From: CAYQXJ01 sp964421565
Lineage (GTDB): Bacteria > Planctomycetota > Brocadiia > SM23-32
DNA: 64,000 nt
Assembly (NCBI GenBank): GCA_964421565.1
Contig: CAYQXJ010000003.1
Coordinates: 62,001 to 126,000, forward strand
Reading direction: 5' to 3'
Shown: piece after piece, positions 34,616 through 43,236 of the stretch
How the letters are laid out: every line of letters begins with the position of its first letter
How positions within the stretch are numbered: position 1 is the first letter of the stretch
The notes under the pieces: model-generated
Told to the model about the DNA's origin: nothing
Seen by the model: only the letters and a program-made list of their open reading frames with translations
Database searches by the model: none
Program-made: the position numbers and the translations under genes

Positions 34616-37004
34616 TGGCGGAAACTACATACGATGGTTCGACGAGCTGACGGGCGAAGACGTGCCCGCCGTGGGCGGCAAGAACGCCAGTCTGGGTGAG
34701 ATGATCCGTGAACTCAAGGACCGCGGCGTGCGTGTGCCCGACGGCTTTGCGACCACCGCCGCCGCCTACCGTGAGTTCATGACGGCCAATGACCTGGACG
34801 AAGCCGTACGGGAGGAACTCGGGGGGCTTGCCGATGACCTGTCGAACCTGGAAGACGTCGCCGGCGCCATTCGAAAGCGCGTCGAGGATGGCGAGTTCCC
34901 GGATGCGCTCGCCGAGACCGTGCGGGAGGCCTACGCCGAGCTGTCCGAGCGCTACGAGTGCGACGAACTCGACGTAGCCGTGCGCAGCAGCGCCACCGCC
35001 GAGGACCTGCCCGAGGCCAGCTTCGCCGGGCAACAGGAGACCTACTTGAACGTCACCGGCGCCGACGCCGTGCTCGATGCCGTGCGCAGTTGCTACGCGT
35101 CCCTCTTCACGGACCGCGCCGTCAGCTACCGCGAGGAGCAGGGCTTTGACCACATGGACGTCGCCCTTTCGGCGGGCGTTCAGAAGATGGTCCGCTCGGA
35201 CAAGGCCTCTGCCGGCGTGATCTTCACCATCGACACCGAGACCGGCTTCCCCGACGTGGTGGTCATCAACGGCTCCTGGGGCCTCGGCGAGACGGTGGTG
35301 CAGGGCAGCGTCACACCGGACGAGTACCGCGTGTTCAAACCGGCGCTTACCGACGCAGAAAGGTCGCCCATCATCCATAAGAGCGTCGGCGCCAAAGAGC
35401 ACAAGGTCGTCTATGGCGAAGGTGAAGACGCCACGCAGAGGATAGAGACTTCGCAAGAAGAGCGCCGTTTGCTCGTGCTGGACGATGACGAGGTGCTGCG
35501 CCTCGCCCGCTGGGCCTGCGATATCGAAGAGCACTACGCCCGTCCGATGGACATCGAGTGGGCCAAGGACGGTGAGAGCGGCGAGTTGCTCATCGTGCAG
35601 GCGCGGCCGGAGACGGTGCAGTCGCAGAAGAAAGCCGCCACGTTGAAGAGCTACAGCCTTCAGCAAGAGGGTGAGGTGCTGGCGGAGGGGCTCGCAATCG
35701 GCGTGGCCATAGCCGCGGGCAGGGCCTTCGTGCTGAAGGATATCGACCAGGCCGACCGTTTCGAGAAAGGCGGCGTGCTGGTAACGACCATGACGGACCC
35801 CGACTGGGTGCCCCTGATGGAAGCCGCCAGCGCGATCGTCACAGACCATGGGGGGCGCACCAGCCACGCCGCCATTGTGAGTCGCGAACTCGGCGTTCCC
35901 GCCGTGATCGGCACCGAAGATGCCAGCGACGCCATCGCCGACGGCACCATGGTCACCGTATGCTGCGCCGAAGGCGAAACAGGCTATGTCTACGAAGGCG
36001 AGCTGGAGTTCGAGCAGACCGAGCTGGACCCCGACGACCTCCCGGAAACCGAGACCGCGATCATGATGAACCTTGCCAGCCCGGAGGCCGCGTTCCGCTG
36101 GTGGGACTTGCCCGTGGAAGGAATAGGGTTGGCTCGCATGGAGTTCATCATCAACAACATCATCGAAATACACCCACTCGCCCTCGTGCATTTCGACGAA
36201 ATAGAGGAAGACGAAGTGCGCAGGCAGATCGAGGAGCGCACCGCCGGCTACGAGGAGAAAGCTGAGTACTTCGTGGAGCATCTGTCGCGCGGCATCGCTA
36301 AGATCGCGGCTTCACAGTACCCGGGCCCATGCATTGTGCGCCTGAGCGACTTCAAGAGCAACGAATATGCAGACCTCATCGGCGGTGCTCGGTTCGAACC
36401 GGACGAAGCGAACCCCATGCTCGGTTTCCGGGGGGCAAGCCGCTATTACAGCAAGAGCTATCGTCCCGGCTTCGAGCTGGAATGTCGGGCACTCCACCGG
36501 GCTCGTCAGCACATCGGTCTCGACAACATCATCCCCATGGTTCCCTTCTGCCGCACGCTGAACGAGGCCGATCGCGTGCTCGACGTGATGCGGGAAAACG
36601 GGCTTGCACGAGGCGAGGACGGCTTGAAGGTCTACGTCATGGCGGAGATACCCTCGAACGTCGTGCTGGCGCCAGAGTTTGCCGAGCGTTTCGACGGGTT
36701 CTCGATCGGAACCAATGACCTGACGCAACTCGTTCTGGGCGTAGACCGGGACAGCGAAGAGCTGGCACAGCTCTTCGACGAACGCGATCCCGCCGTCCGG
36801 CAGATGGTGCGGGATTTGATCGAACGTGCGCACGAGTCGGGCACCCACGTCGGTATCTGTGGCCAGGCGCCGAGCGATCACCCCGACTTCGCCGGGTTCC
36901 TGGTCGAAGCGGGCATCGACTCCATCAGTGTCAACCCGGACAGTGTAATTGCGGTGCGGCAAAGCGTGGCCGAGAGGGAATCGCAGAGGGCAACGGAGGA
37001 CTGA
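34608..37004 (+). CDS. ppsA: Phosphoenolpyruvate synthase
   Basis: PpsA makes PEP from pyruvate and ATP (releasing AMP and phosphate), feeding gluconeogenesis. The ATG at 34608 (MNDGGNYIRWFDELTG) gives 798 residues, the family length. An N-terminal ATP-grasp domain has VGGKNASLGEMI and VRSSATAEDLPEASFAGQQE; the swivelling domain has the catalytic His in GGRTSHAAIVSRELGVPAVI; the C-terminal TIM barrel has GFRGASRYYS and the catalytic Cys in GICGQAPSDHPDF. It overlaps the phosphoribosyltransferase gene by 8 bases. Gluconeogenic use of oligosaccharide-derived carbon would fit the glycosidase genes nearby. Confidence 0.95.
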   Translation: MNDGGNYIRWFDELTGEDVPAVGGKNASLGEMIRELKDRGVRVPDGFATTAAAYREFMTANDLDEAVREELGGLADDLSNLEDVAGAIRKRVEDGEFPDALAETVREAYAELSERYECDELDVAVRSSATAEDLPEASFAGQQETYLNVTGADAVLDAVRSCYASLFTDRAVSYREEQGFDHMDVALSAGVQKMVRSDKASAGVIFTIDTETGFPDVVVINGSWGLGETVVQGSVTPDEYRVFKPALTDAERSPIIHKSVGAKEHKVVYGEGEDATQRIETSQEERRLLVLDDDEVLRLARWACDIEEHYARPMDIEWAKDGESGELLIVQARPETVQSQKKAATLKSYSLQQEGEVLAEGLAIGVAIAAGRAFVLKDIDQADRFEKGGVLVTTMTDPDWVPLMEAASAIVTDHGGRTSHAAIVSRELGVPAVIGTEDASDAIADGTMVTVCCAEGETGYVYEGELEFEQTELDPDDLPETETAIMMNLASPEAAFRWWDLPVEGIGLARMEFIINNIIEIHPLALVHFDEIEEDEVRRQIEERTAGYEEKAEYFVEHLSRGIAKIAASQYPGPCIVRLSDFKSNEYADLIGGARFEPDEANPMLGFRGASRYYSKSYRPGFELECRALHRARQHIGLDNIIPMVPFCRTLNEADRVLDVMRENGLARGEDGLKVYVMAEIPSNVVLAPEFAERFDGFSIGTNDLTQLVLGVDRDSEELAQLFDERDPAVRQMVRDLIERAHESGTHVGICGQAPSDHPDFAGFLVEAGIDSISVNPDSVIAVRQSVAERESQRATED

Positions 37005-37008
37005 GACG

Positions 37009-37704
37009 ATGCAGCACGGCGACGAAGGCGAGAACATTGTGCACATAACCACTGAAGACGCCGAATTGGAAGGGGACCTGCGCATTCCGCAGCGCGCTGA
37101 AGGCATTGTGCTCTTTGCCCACGGCAGCGGCAGCAGCCGGCACAGCCCGCGTAACAAGCTGGTGGCGAAGTATCTGCGAAGCGGGGGACTGGGGACACTC
37201 CTGTTCGATCTGCTGACGGCGGAAGAGGACAAAGTGGACCGCAGAACGCGCGAGTACCGGTTCGACATATCATTGCTCGCCGAAAGACTGGTCGGCGCCA
37301 CCGAGTGGCTGCTCCAGCAGTCTGAGGCGGAGGGTTTGAGCATCGGCTACTTCGGGTCGAGCACCGGAGCCGCTGCCGCCCTGATCGGGGCGACCGAGTG
37401 CCCGGACGTAGTCGACGCTGTGGTTTCCCGGGGAGGCCGGTGCGACCTCGCCGGGGATGCCCTGCCCCACGTCACGGCACCCACCCTGATGATCGTCGGC
37501 GGTCGCGATGTGCAAGTGCTTCAGATGAACAAACAGGCCATCTCGCGCATGGCCGACAGCGTTCAGAAGGAGCTGGAAGTGGTGGAGGGCGCGACGCATC
37601 TGTTCCAGGAGCCCGGCGCTCTCGAGCAAGTGGCGAAGCTCGCCCGCGACTGGTTCGTCCACTATCTGACGGGCTCGCAGGCAGAGGGAGGAAGCCATGC
37701 GTAA
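37009..37704 (+). CDS. Alpha/beta hydrolase (dienelactone hydrolase-like)
   Basis: A 231-residue alpha/beta hydrolase starting at the ATG at 37009. The strand-turn elements VLFAHGSGSSRHSPRN and IGYFGSSTGAAAAL (nucleophile Ser in G-S-S-T-G) are clear, with the Asp in VGGRDVQVL and the His in GATHLFQEPGALEQV. It is cytoplasmic. This subgroup is commonly linked with a phosphoribosyltransferase gene, as here; the substrate is not known. It overlaps the next gene by 8 bases. Confidence 0.88.
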   Translation: MQHGDEGENIVHITTEDAELEGDLRIPQRAEGIVLFAHGSGSSRHSPRNKLVAKYLRSGGLGTLLFDLLTAEEDKVDRRTREYRFDISLLAERLVGATEWLLQQSEAEGLSIGYFGSSTGAAAALIGATECPDVVDAVVSRGGRCDLAGDALPHVTAPTLMIVGGRDVQVLQMNKQAISRMADSVQKELEVVEGATHLFQEPGALEQVAKLARDWFVHYLTGSQAEGGSHA

Positions 37705-38098
37705 CGAGGCGCTGGCCGAAGCCATTACCCTTTCGCAGACGGCCCTGGTGCTGGTCGCCACAGCGGACGAACGCGGCCTGCCACGCGTTGCCGCGGCTGA
37801 TGCGCTGACGGCGGCCGCGGAGGGAGGCGTGAAGGTAACGGAGTGGCTCTGTCGGGGCACGATGGAGAACCTGGACGTCAACCGGCGAGTGGCCCTGGTA
37901 GTGTGGGACGACGAGAGAGACTCGGGCTACCAGTTGCTCGGCAGCGTGGAGCGCATCGAGGAGGTGGGCGTGCTTGACGGCTTGAGCCCGGGTGACGCAA
38001 GCCACCGCCCCGTGCCCCAGGCGGAGCATGAGTTGCTGGTGCGCGTTGAAAGGGTTCTCGACTTCTCGCGCGCTCCCCATGCCGACGTCGAAGGGTGA
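37697..38098 (+). CDS. Pyridoxamine 5'-phosphate oxidase-like flavin-fold protein
   Basis: A 133-residue split-barrel protein. LVLVATADERGLPRVAAAD near residues 17-35 and TMENLDVNRRVALVVWDDE near 54-72 fit the flavin/heme/F420-binding PNPOx-like fold, followed by a YQLLGSVERIEEVG strand pair. It is shorter than true PdxH and lacks its C-terminal part, so it is unlikely to make pyridoxal phosphate. The cofactor and role are unknown. It is embedded in the operon between the hydrolase and PolX. Confidence 0.72.
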   Translation: MRNEALAEAITLSQTALVLVATADERGLPRVAAADALTAAAEGGVKVTEWLCRGTMENLDVNRRVALVVWDDERDSGYQLLGSVERIEEVGVLDGLSPGDASHRPVPQAEHELLVRVERVLDFSRAPHADVEG

Positions 38099-38113
38099 AA
38101 CGAGGACACGGCC

Positions 38114-39829
38114 ATGGAGAACGCCCAGGTAGCGAACATCTTCGACGAAATAGCCGACCTGCTCGAACTGCAGGAAGCGAACCAGTTCCGCATACGCTCC
38201 TACCGTAACGCCGCAAGAACCGTGCGCGACCTTTCTCAGCGCCTCGAGGATATGGCAGAACGCGGGGATGATCTGAGCGAACTGCCGAATATAGGTGAAA
38301 GCACCGCCGAGAAGATTCACGAGATCCTGCAGACCGGTACATGCAAACGGCTGGAAGACCTGAAAGACAAAGTGCCGGAGGGACTGGCGGAACTGATGAA
38401 GGTGCCCGGCCTCGGTCCGCGCACCGCGATGCAACTCTACAAGGAACTCGGCGTCGAGACACTGGATGACCTGCACAAGGCCTGTGAACAGCAGAAGGTG
38501 CGCGAGCTGGAAGGGATGGGCGCGAAGAGCGAGAAGAACATCTTGGAAGGCATCGACAAACTGGAAGCCAGCTCGGGGCGCATGCTTTACCGGGACGCGG
38601 CGGACCACGTCGAGTCCCTTGGACGGCACCTGGACGGCATTAACGCGTTGAGCCGTTGGGAGGTAGCCGGCAGTTTCCGCCGACGCAAGGAAACCGTAGG
38701 CGACCTGGACGTCCTGGTCCAGGCTTCCGACCGCGAGGCAGCCACCGAAGCCATCCTTGACTACAGGCCCATCGCCGACGTGATCGGTAGCGGCAAGGAG
38801 AAGGTAAGCGTGCGCCTGGACAGCGGGCTCCAGGTAGACTTCCGCTACTTCGAGCCCGAGGCATTCGGCGCTGCCCTGCTCTACTTCACCGGTTCCAAAG
38901 CACACAACATCGCCGTGCGCCGTATCGCCGTGGACCGCGACTGGAAGCTGAACGAGTACGGTCTGTTCAAGGGCGATAACCGCCTGGCCGGAGAGAGCGA
39001 GGAAGCCGTATATCACCGGCTCAATCTCGCCTACGTGCCCCCCGAACTGCGTGAAGACCGGGGAGAGGTGGAAGCCGCCTCCCGCGACGAACTCCCTGAA
39101 CTGGTCAAACTTGACGAGATCAGGGGCGACCTGCAGTCGCATACAGACCTTACGGACGGTGCCAATACGCTCAAGGAGATGGCCGAAGCCGCCCGGGCCA
39201 AGGGCTATCGCTACTTCGCCGTGACTGACCATTCGCAGCGAGTAACCATGGCCAAGGGACTCGACGAAGACCGGCTGCGCGAGCGCGCCCACCAGATCCG
39301 TGAACTGGACGCAGAACTGGACGACATCTGGCTGATGGCCGGCATCGAAGTGGACATACTGAAGGACGGCGCCCTTGACCTCGATGAAGACGTTCTGGCG
39401 GACATGGATTGGGTGGTCGCCAGCATCCACTACAACCGCAACCAGACTGCCTCCAAAATGACCGACCGGGTTGTGCGAGCGGTCGAAAGCGGCGTGGTGA
39501 ATTGCCTGGGCCATCCGCTCGGGCGCATCATCAGCAAACGCGAGCCGATTGAGATGGATCTCGACGCAGTCTTCCGAGCCTGCGTGGAGAACGACGTCTG
39601 GGTCGAGATCAACGCTCAGCCGGACCGTCTCGACCTGCCCGACACACACTGCAAACGTGCCCTCGAGATGGGCGTGGCGTTCACCATCTCAACCGACGCC
39701 CACAAAAGGGCCGACCTCGACTTCATGCGCTTTGGCGTGTTCACGGCGCGCCGCGGCTGGCTGACGAAGGACGATGTGCTCAACACGTGCACGACAAAGC
39801 AGTTGCGCGAGCGGCTCGGAAGGGACTGA
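38114..39829 (+). CDS. polX: DNA polymerase/3'-5' exonuclease PolX
   Basis: A 571-residue family-X polymerase used in base-excision and end-joining repair. Domain order: 8-kDa-like helix-hairpin-helix domain (EIADLLELQEANQFRIRSYR), HhH motifs (LPNIGESTAEKI, VPGLGPRTAMQLYKELG), nucleotidyltransferase core with GSFRRRKETVGDLDVLV, and C-terminal PHP nuclease domain (LQSHTDLTDGANTLKEMAE, FAVTDHSQ, MAGIEVDI, STDAHK). This is the standard bacterial PolX layout. It ends 1 base before ligA and shares its N-terminal domain with the remnant at 33460. Confidence 0.95.
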   Translation: MENAQVANIFDEIADLLELQEANQFRIRSYRNAARTVRDLSQRLEDMAERGDDLSELPNIGESTAEKIHEILQTGTCKRLEDLKDKVPEGLAELMKVPGLGPRTAMQLYKELGVETLDDLHKACEQQKVRELEGMGAKSEKNILEGIDKLEASSGRMLYRDAADHVESLGRHLDGINALSRWEVAGSFRRRKETVGDLDVLVQASDREAATEAILDYRPIADVIGSGKEKVSVRLDSGLQVDFRYFEPEAFGAALLYFTGSKAHNIAVRRIAVDRDWKLNEYGLFKGDNRLAGESEEAVYHRLNLAYVPPELREDRGEVEAASRDELPELVKLDEIRGDLQSHTDLTDGANTLKEMAEAARAKGYRYFAVTDHSQRVTMAKGLDEDRLRERAHQIRELDAELDDIWLMAGIEVDILKDGALDLDEDVLADMDWVVASIHYNRNQTASKMTDRVVRAVESGVVNCLGHPLGRIISKREPIEMDLDAVFRACVENDVWVEINAQPDRLDLPDTHCKRALEMGVAFTISTDAHKRADLDFMRFGVFTARRGWLTKDDVLNTCTTKQLRERLGRD

Positions 39830-39830
39830 A

Positions 39831-41876
39831 ATGCCCGACATGCACAGCAAGATCAAGCAGATGTCGAAGGCCGAGGCCGAGCAGCGCGCCGAGCAACTGC
39901 GCGACGAGATAGAGCACCACAACTACCGATACTACGTCCTGGACGATCCGGAAATCAGCGATGCCGAGTACGACGAGCTCAAACGCGGACTACAAACCAT
40001 AGAGGATAAGTACCCTGACCTTGTGACCCCTGACAGCCCGACGCAGCGAATCGGCGCCGAGCCCCAGGATGAGTTCGGAACGGTTGAGCACGAAACGCCG
40101 ATGCTAAGCCTCCAGTCCATACAGCAGGAGGACGAGTTTCTCCGTTTCTACGAACGTTGCTGCGACGAACTGGAGTTGCGGCGTCCGACGCTGGTTGCAG
40201 AGCCAAAGTACGATGGCTTGAGCGTGGAGCTGACCTATGAGCAAGGCAGACTCTCGACGGCCGCAACACGCGGCGACGGGCAGACCGGTGAAGACGTCAC
40301 GCAGAACGTGAAAACGATCCACGAAGTGCTGCTCCGCCTCCAGCCGCGGGGCGATGAAGTTCGTGTACCGCGGCACCTTGTTGTTCGCGGTGAGATCTAC
40401 ATGCGCAAGGAGGAGTTTGAGCAGCTCAACCGTCAACAGGAGGAGACCGGTGGAAAGACCTTCGCCAATCCGCGTAATGCCGCCGCTGGCAGCCTCCGCC
40501 AGCTCGACCCGAGCGTGACTGCCGACCGGCCGCTGCGCATCTTCTTCTGGGAAGTCGCGCCGCCATCCAGCCATCGGCCCGACTCGCAGTGGCAGTGCCT
40601 GCGGTTGATGAAAGAGCTCGGCCTGAAGACCAACCCCCTCGCCGAGCTGATACGCTCCGTTGACGATGCGTTGGACTACCACAGCCGGATGGCCGAGCGC
40701 CGAGAGCAACTGGACTACGAGATCGACGGCTGCGTGTTCAAGGTCAACCTCATCGAGCATCAAGAGCGGCTCGGAACCCGTGCCGCAAGCCCCCGCTGGG
40801 CCGTAGCATGGAAGTTCGAACCCCGGCGCAAGACCACCACGATCAAGGATATCGAGGCACAGGTGGGACGCACGGGAGCACTGACTCCGGTGGCCAAACT
40901 ACAGCCGGTCCGCATCGGGGGCGTCGAGGTTAGCAGTGTTAGCCTACACAATCAGGATGAAATCGACCGAAAGGACATTCGCATCGGCGACACAGTACTC
41001 GTGAAACGGGCCGGTGACGTGATCCCACATGTGGTCGGGGTGGTCAAGGATAGACGGAGCGGGGAGGAGAAGCCCTACCATCTGCCCCCCCAGTGCCCCG
41101 TCTGCGGCGGCCAGGTCAGCCGTGCCGAGGGCGAGGCCGTCACTCGCTGCACAAACGCCTCCTGCCCGGCTAAGATCAAGGAGGGCATCATACACTTCGG
41201 ATCCAAGGAGGCCCTGGACATCGAAGGGCTGGGCGACAAGACCGTCGAGCAGATGGTAGAACGCGGCATGGTCGCAGACTTCGCCGACCTGTTCGACCTG
41301 ACGGTCGAGGACGTGAAACAGATAGACCGCATGGCTGAGAAGAGCGCTCACGCTCTGGTCGACGCCATCGAATCGGCCCGCAGGGAGGTTATCCTGACGC
41401 GGCTGATCTACGGGCTCGGCATCCCCCACGTCGGCAAAGCTACCGCCGCCGACCTGGCCAGGGAGTTCGGCTCCCTGGACGGCGTGGCCGACGCCGAGCA
41501 CCAAGACATCGCGTCCATGAAAGGCTTCGGGGACACTGTCGCTTCGGCTATCACGCAGTGGTTCGACAACGAGAGGAACCGCAAGCTGGTGCGCCGCTTG
41601 AAGAAGCATGGCCTCGATCCGCGTGCCGAAACCACCGGGACGCGCCTGGAGGGGTTCACGTTCGTGTTCACGGGCGCGCTCGATTCGATGACGCGCGACG
41701 AAGCACAGGAGGCCGTGCGCCATCAGGGCGGCCGCGCCACGGGCAGCGTTTCCGGGGAAACAGATTACCTGGTCGTGGGCGAACAACCCGGCGACGCCAA
41801 GCTCTCCGGCGCGGACGAGCACGGTGTAGAGACCATTGAGGAAGACGAGTTTCTGAGAATGCTGGGAGGGAGCTGA
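39831..41876 (+). CDS. ligA: NAD-dependent DNA ligase LigA
   Basis: LigA seals nicks in replication and repair. The ATG at 39831 is 1 base after the polX stop; 681 residues, full length. Domain order: Ia domain with HHNYRYYVLDDPEISDAEYD, adenylation domain with the nucleophile Lys in AEPKYDGLSVEL and GEIYMRKEEFEQLN, OB fold, four-Cys zinc finger (CPVCGGQV then CTNASCPAK), helix-hairpin-helix repeats and a C-terminal BRCT domain (FVFTGALDSMTRDEA, GETDYLVVGEQPG). All catalytic motifs seem intact. It may be the only ligase, or a second copy recruited to the repair operon; the window cannot tell. Confidence 0.96.
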   Translation: MPDMHSKIKQMSKAEAEQRAEQLRDEIEHHNYRYYVLDDPEISDAEYDELKRGLQTIEDKYPDLVTPDSPTQRIGAEPQDEFGTVEHETPMLSLQSIQQEDEFLRFYERCCDELELRRPTLVAEPKYDGLSVELTYEQGRLSTAATRGDGQTGEDVTQNVKTIHEVLLRLQPRGDEVRVPRHLVVRGEIYMRKEEFEQLNRQQEETGGKTFANPRNAAAGSLRQLDPSVTADRPLRIFFWEVAPPSSHRPDSQWQCLRLMKELGLKTNPLAELIRSVDDALDYHSRMAERREQLDYEIDGCVFKVNLIEHQERLGTRAASPRWAVAWKFEPRRKTTTIKDIEAQVGRTGALTPVAKLQPVRIGGVEVSSVSLHNQDEIDRKDIRIGDTVLVKRAGDVIPHVVGVVKDRRSGEEKPYHLPPQCPVCGGQVSRAEGEAVTRCTNASCPAKIKEGIIHFGSKEALDIEGLGDKTVEQMVERGMVADFADLFDLTVEDVKQIDRMAEKSAHALVDAIESARREVILTRLIYGLGIPHVGKATAADLAREFGSLDGVADAEHQDIASMKGFGDTVASAITQWFDNERNRKLVRRLKKHGLDPRAETTGTRLEGFTFVFTGALDSMTRDEAQEAVRHQGGRATGSVSGETDYLVVGEQPGDAKLSGADEHGVETIEEDEFLRMLGGS

Positions 41877-41883
41877 ACGGGCT

Positions 41884-42462
41884 GTGACGCGCGAGACGGA
41901 CAGATGCGAAAGGCTGCGCAACGTGGTGGCGGAGCGGATACGTGCATGCGCCGCCTGTCGGCTACATAAGAGCCGCACTCGCGCTGTGCCCGGTGAGGGC
42001 CCGGCCGACGCCCGCGTAATGTGCGTGGGTGAAGCTCCGGGAGCCGAAGAAGACAAGGAGGGGCGGCCCTTCGTGGGCCGGGCAGGCACCTTCTTCGACG
42101 AACTCCTGGAGCAGGTCGGGCTCCACCGGCAGCAGATATACATCACCAGCGCCGTCAAGTGCCGGCCGCCCGAGAACCGCGACCCGCGCTCCGACGAACT
42201 GGCCACTTGCCGGAAGTTATGGTTGAGAAAGCAGACCGAACTGGTCGACCCAAACCTGGTCGTCCTCATGGGCAAAGTTGCGGCGAGGCAAAGCCTCGGC
42301 AAGGAGGTGAAACTCGCAGACGAGCACGGTCAGGTTCGCGAACGCAACGGACGTCGGTTCATGCTCACCTACCACCCCGCCGCTGGCATGCGCTTCCCGG
42401 AACCCGCCTCGGCCATTCGTCAGGACTTCGCCCGCATCAGCGAACTGGCCGAAGGAGAGTAA
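41884..42462 (+). CDS. udg: Family 4 uracil-DNA glycosylase (iron-sulfur)
   Basis: Removes uracil from DNA. The GTG at 41884 starts a 192-residue protein. It has the four family Cys (CAACRLHKSR near residues 19-28 and the pair in KCRPPENRDPRSDELATC), the active-site motif GEAPGAEEDKEGRPFVGRAG and the late motif TYHPAAGMR. Following PolX and LigA it completes a compact base-excision set: glycosylase, gap filling and ligation. It ends 4 bases before the DUF72 gene. Confidence 0.94.
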   Translation: MTRETDRCERLRNVVAERIRACAACRLHKSRTRAVPGEGPADARVMCVGEAPGAEEDKEGRPFVGRAGTFFDELLEQVGLHRQQIYITSAVKCRPPENRDPRSDELATCRKLWLRKQTELVDPNLVVLMGKVAARQSLGKEVKLADEHGQVRERNGRRFMLTYHPAAGMRFPEPASAIRQDFARISELAEGE

Positions 42463-42466
42463 CCGT

Positions 42467-43195
42467 ATGGGCGAGAAGGGCCGTGTGCGCATCGGCACAT
42501 CCGGCTGGGAGTACGACCACTGGATGTGCGTGTTCTACCCGCAGGACCTGCCGAAACAGAAGTGGTTCGACTATTACGCCGAGCGGTTCGACACGGTGGA
42601 AGTCAACAACACCTTCTATCATCTGCCCGAGGAGGGAACCTTCGACGCATGGCGCGAGCAGGCGCCCCCCGGTTTCCTCTACGTGCTCAAGTTCAGCCGC
42701 TATGGTAGCCACCTGAAACACTTGAAGGACCCGCGTGAAACGATCGGCCTCTTCATGGAACGCGCCCAACGCCTGGAAGAACACCTGGGGCCCATACTCG
42801 TCCAACTGCGCCCGAACTGGCGCGTGAATGCCGAACGCCTGGAAGGCTTCCTGCGCGCGACACCCGAAGGGCAGAGGTTCGCCTACGAGTTCAGGGACAG
42901 AAGCTGGCTCTGCCAGGAGGTGTTCGACCTTCTGCGCAAACACGAAGCTGCGCTCTGCATCCACGATATGGTCGACGATCACCCGGAGGTCGTGACCGCC
43001 GACTGGGTCTATCTGCGCTACCATGGGGCCGATACCTGGGGCGACTACTCCCATCAGAAGCTCTCGGCAGAAGCGCAGAGGATCCGGCATTACCTGGACG
43101 ACGGCCTGGAAGTCTTCGCGTACTTCAACAATGACGCGCACGGCTATGCGCTGTCGAATGCCCGCGACTTGCGGCGTTACGTCGCCCCAGATTGA
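42467..43195 (+). CDS. DUF72 family protein
   Basis: A 242-residue TIM-barrel-like protein of the DUF72 family. Signatures: RIGTSGWEYDHWMCVFYP at the start, YYAERFDTVEVNNTFYHLP, FLYVLKFSRYGSHLKHLKDP, GPILVQLRPNWRVN, YEFRDRSW and VYLRYHGAD, ending with YFNNDAHGYALSNA. The function of DUF72 is not established; it is widespread and often near DNA-repair or regulatory genes. It lies in the operon 4 bases after the uracil-DNA glycosylase. Confidence 0.93.
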   Translation: MGEKGRVRIGTSGWEYDHWMCVFYPQDLPKQKWFDYYAERFDTVEVNNTFYHLPEEGTFDAWREQAPPGFLYVLKFSRYGSHLKHLKDPRETIGLFMERAQRLEEHLGPILVQLRPNWRVNAERLEGFLRATPEGQRFAYEFRDRSWLCQEVFDLLRKHEAALCIHDMVDDHPEVVTADWVYLRYHGADTWGDYSHQKLSAEAQRIRHYLDDGLEVFAYFNNDAHGYALSNARDLRRYVAPD

Positions 43196-43236
43196 GTGGA
43201 CGAAACACTCGTGCATCGAGACTGAGGTCTGAGCAG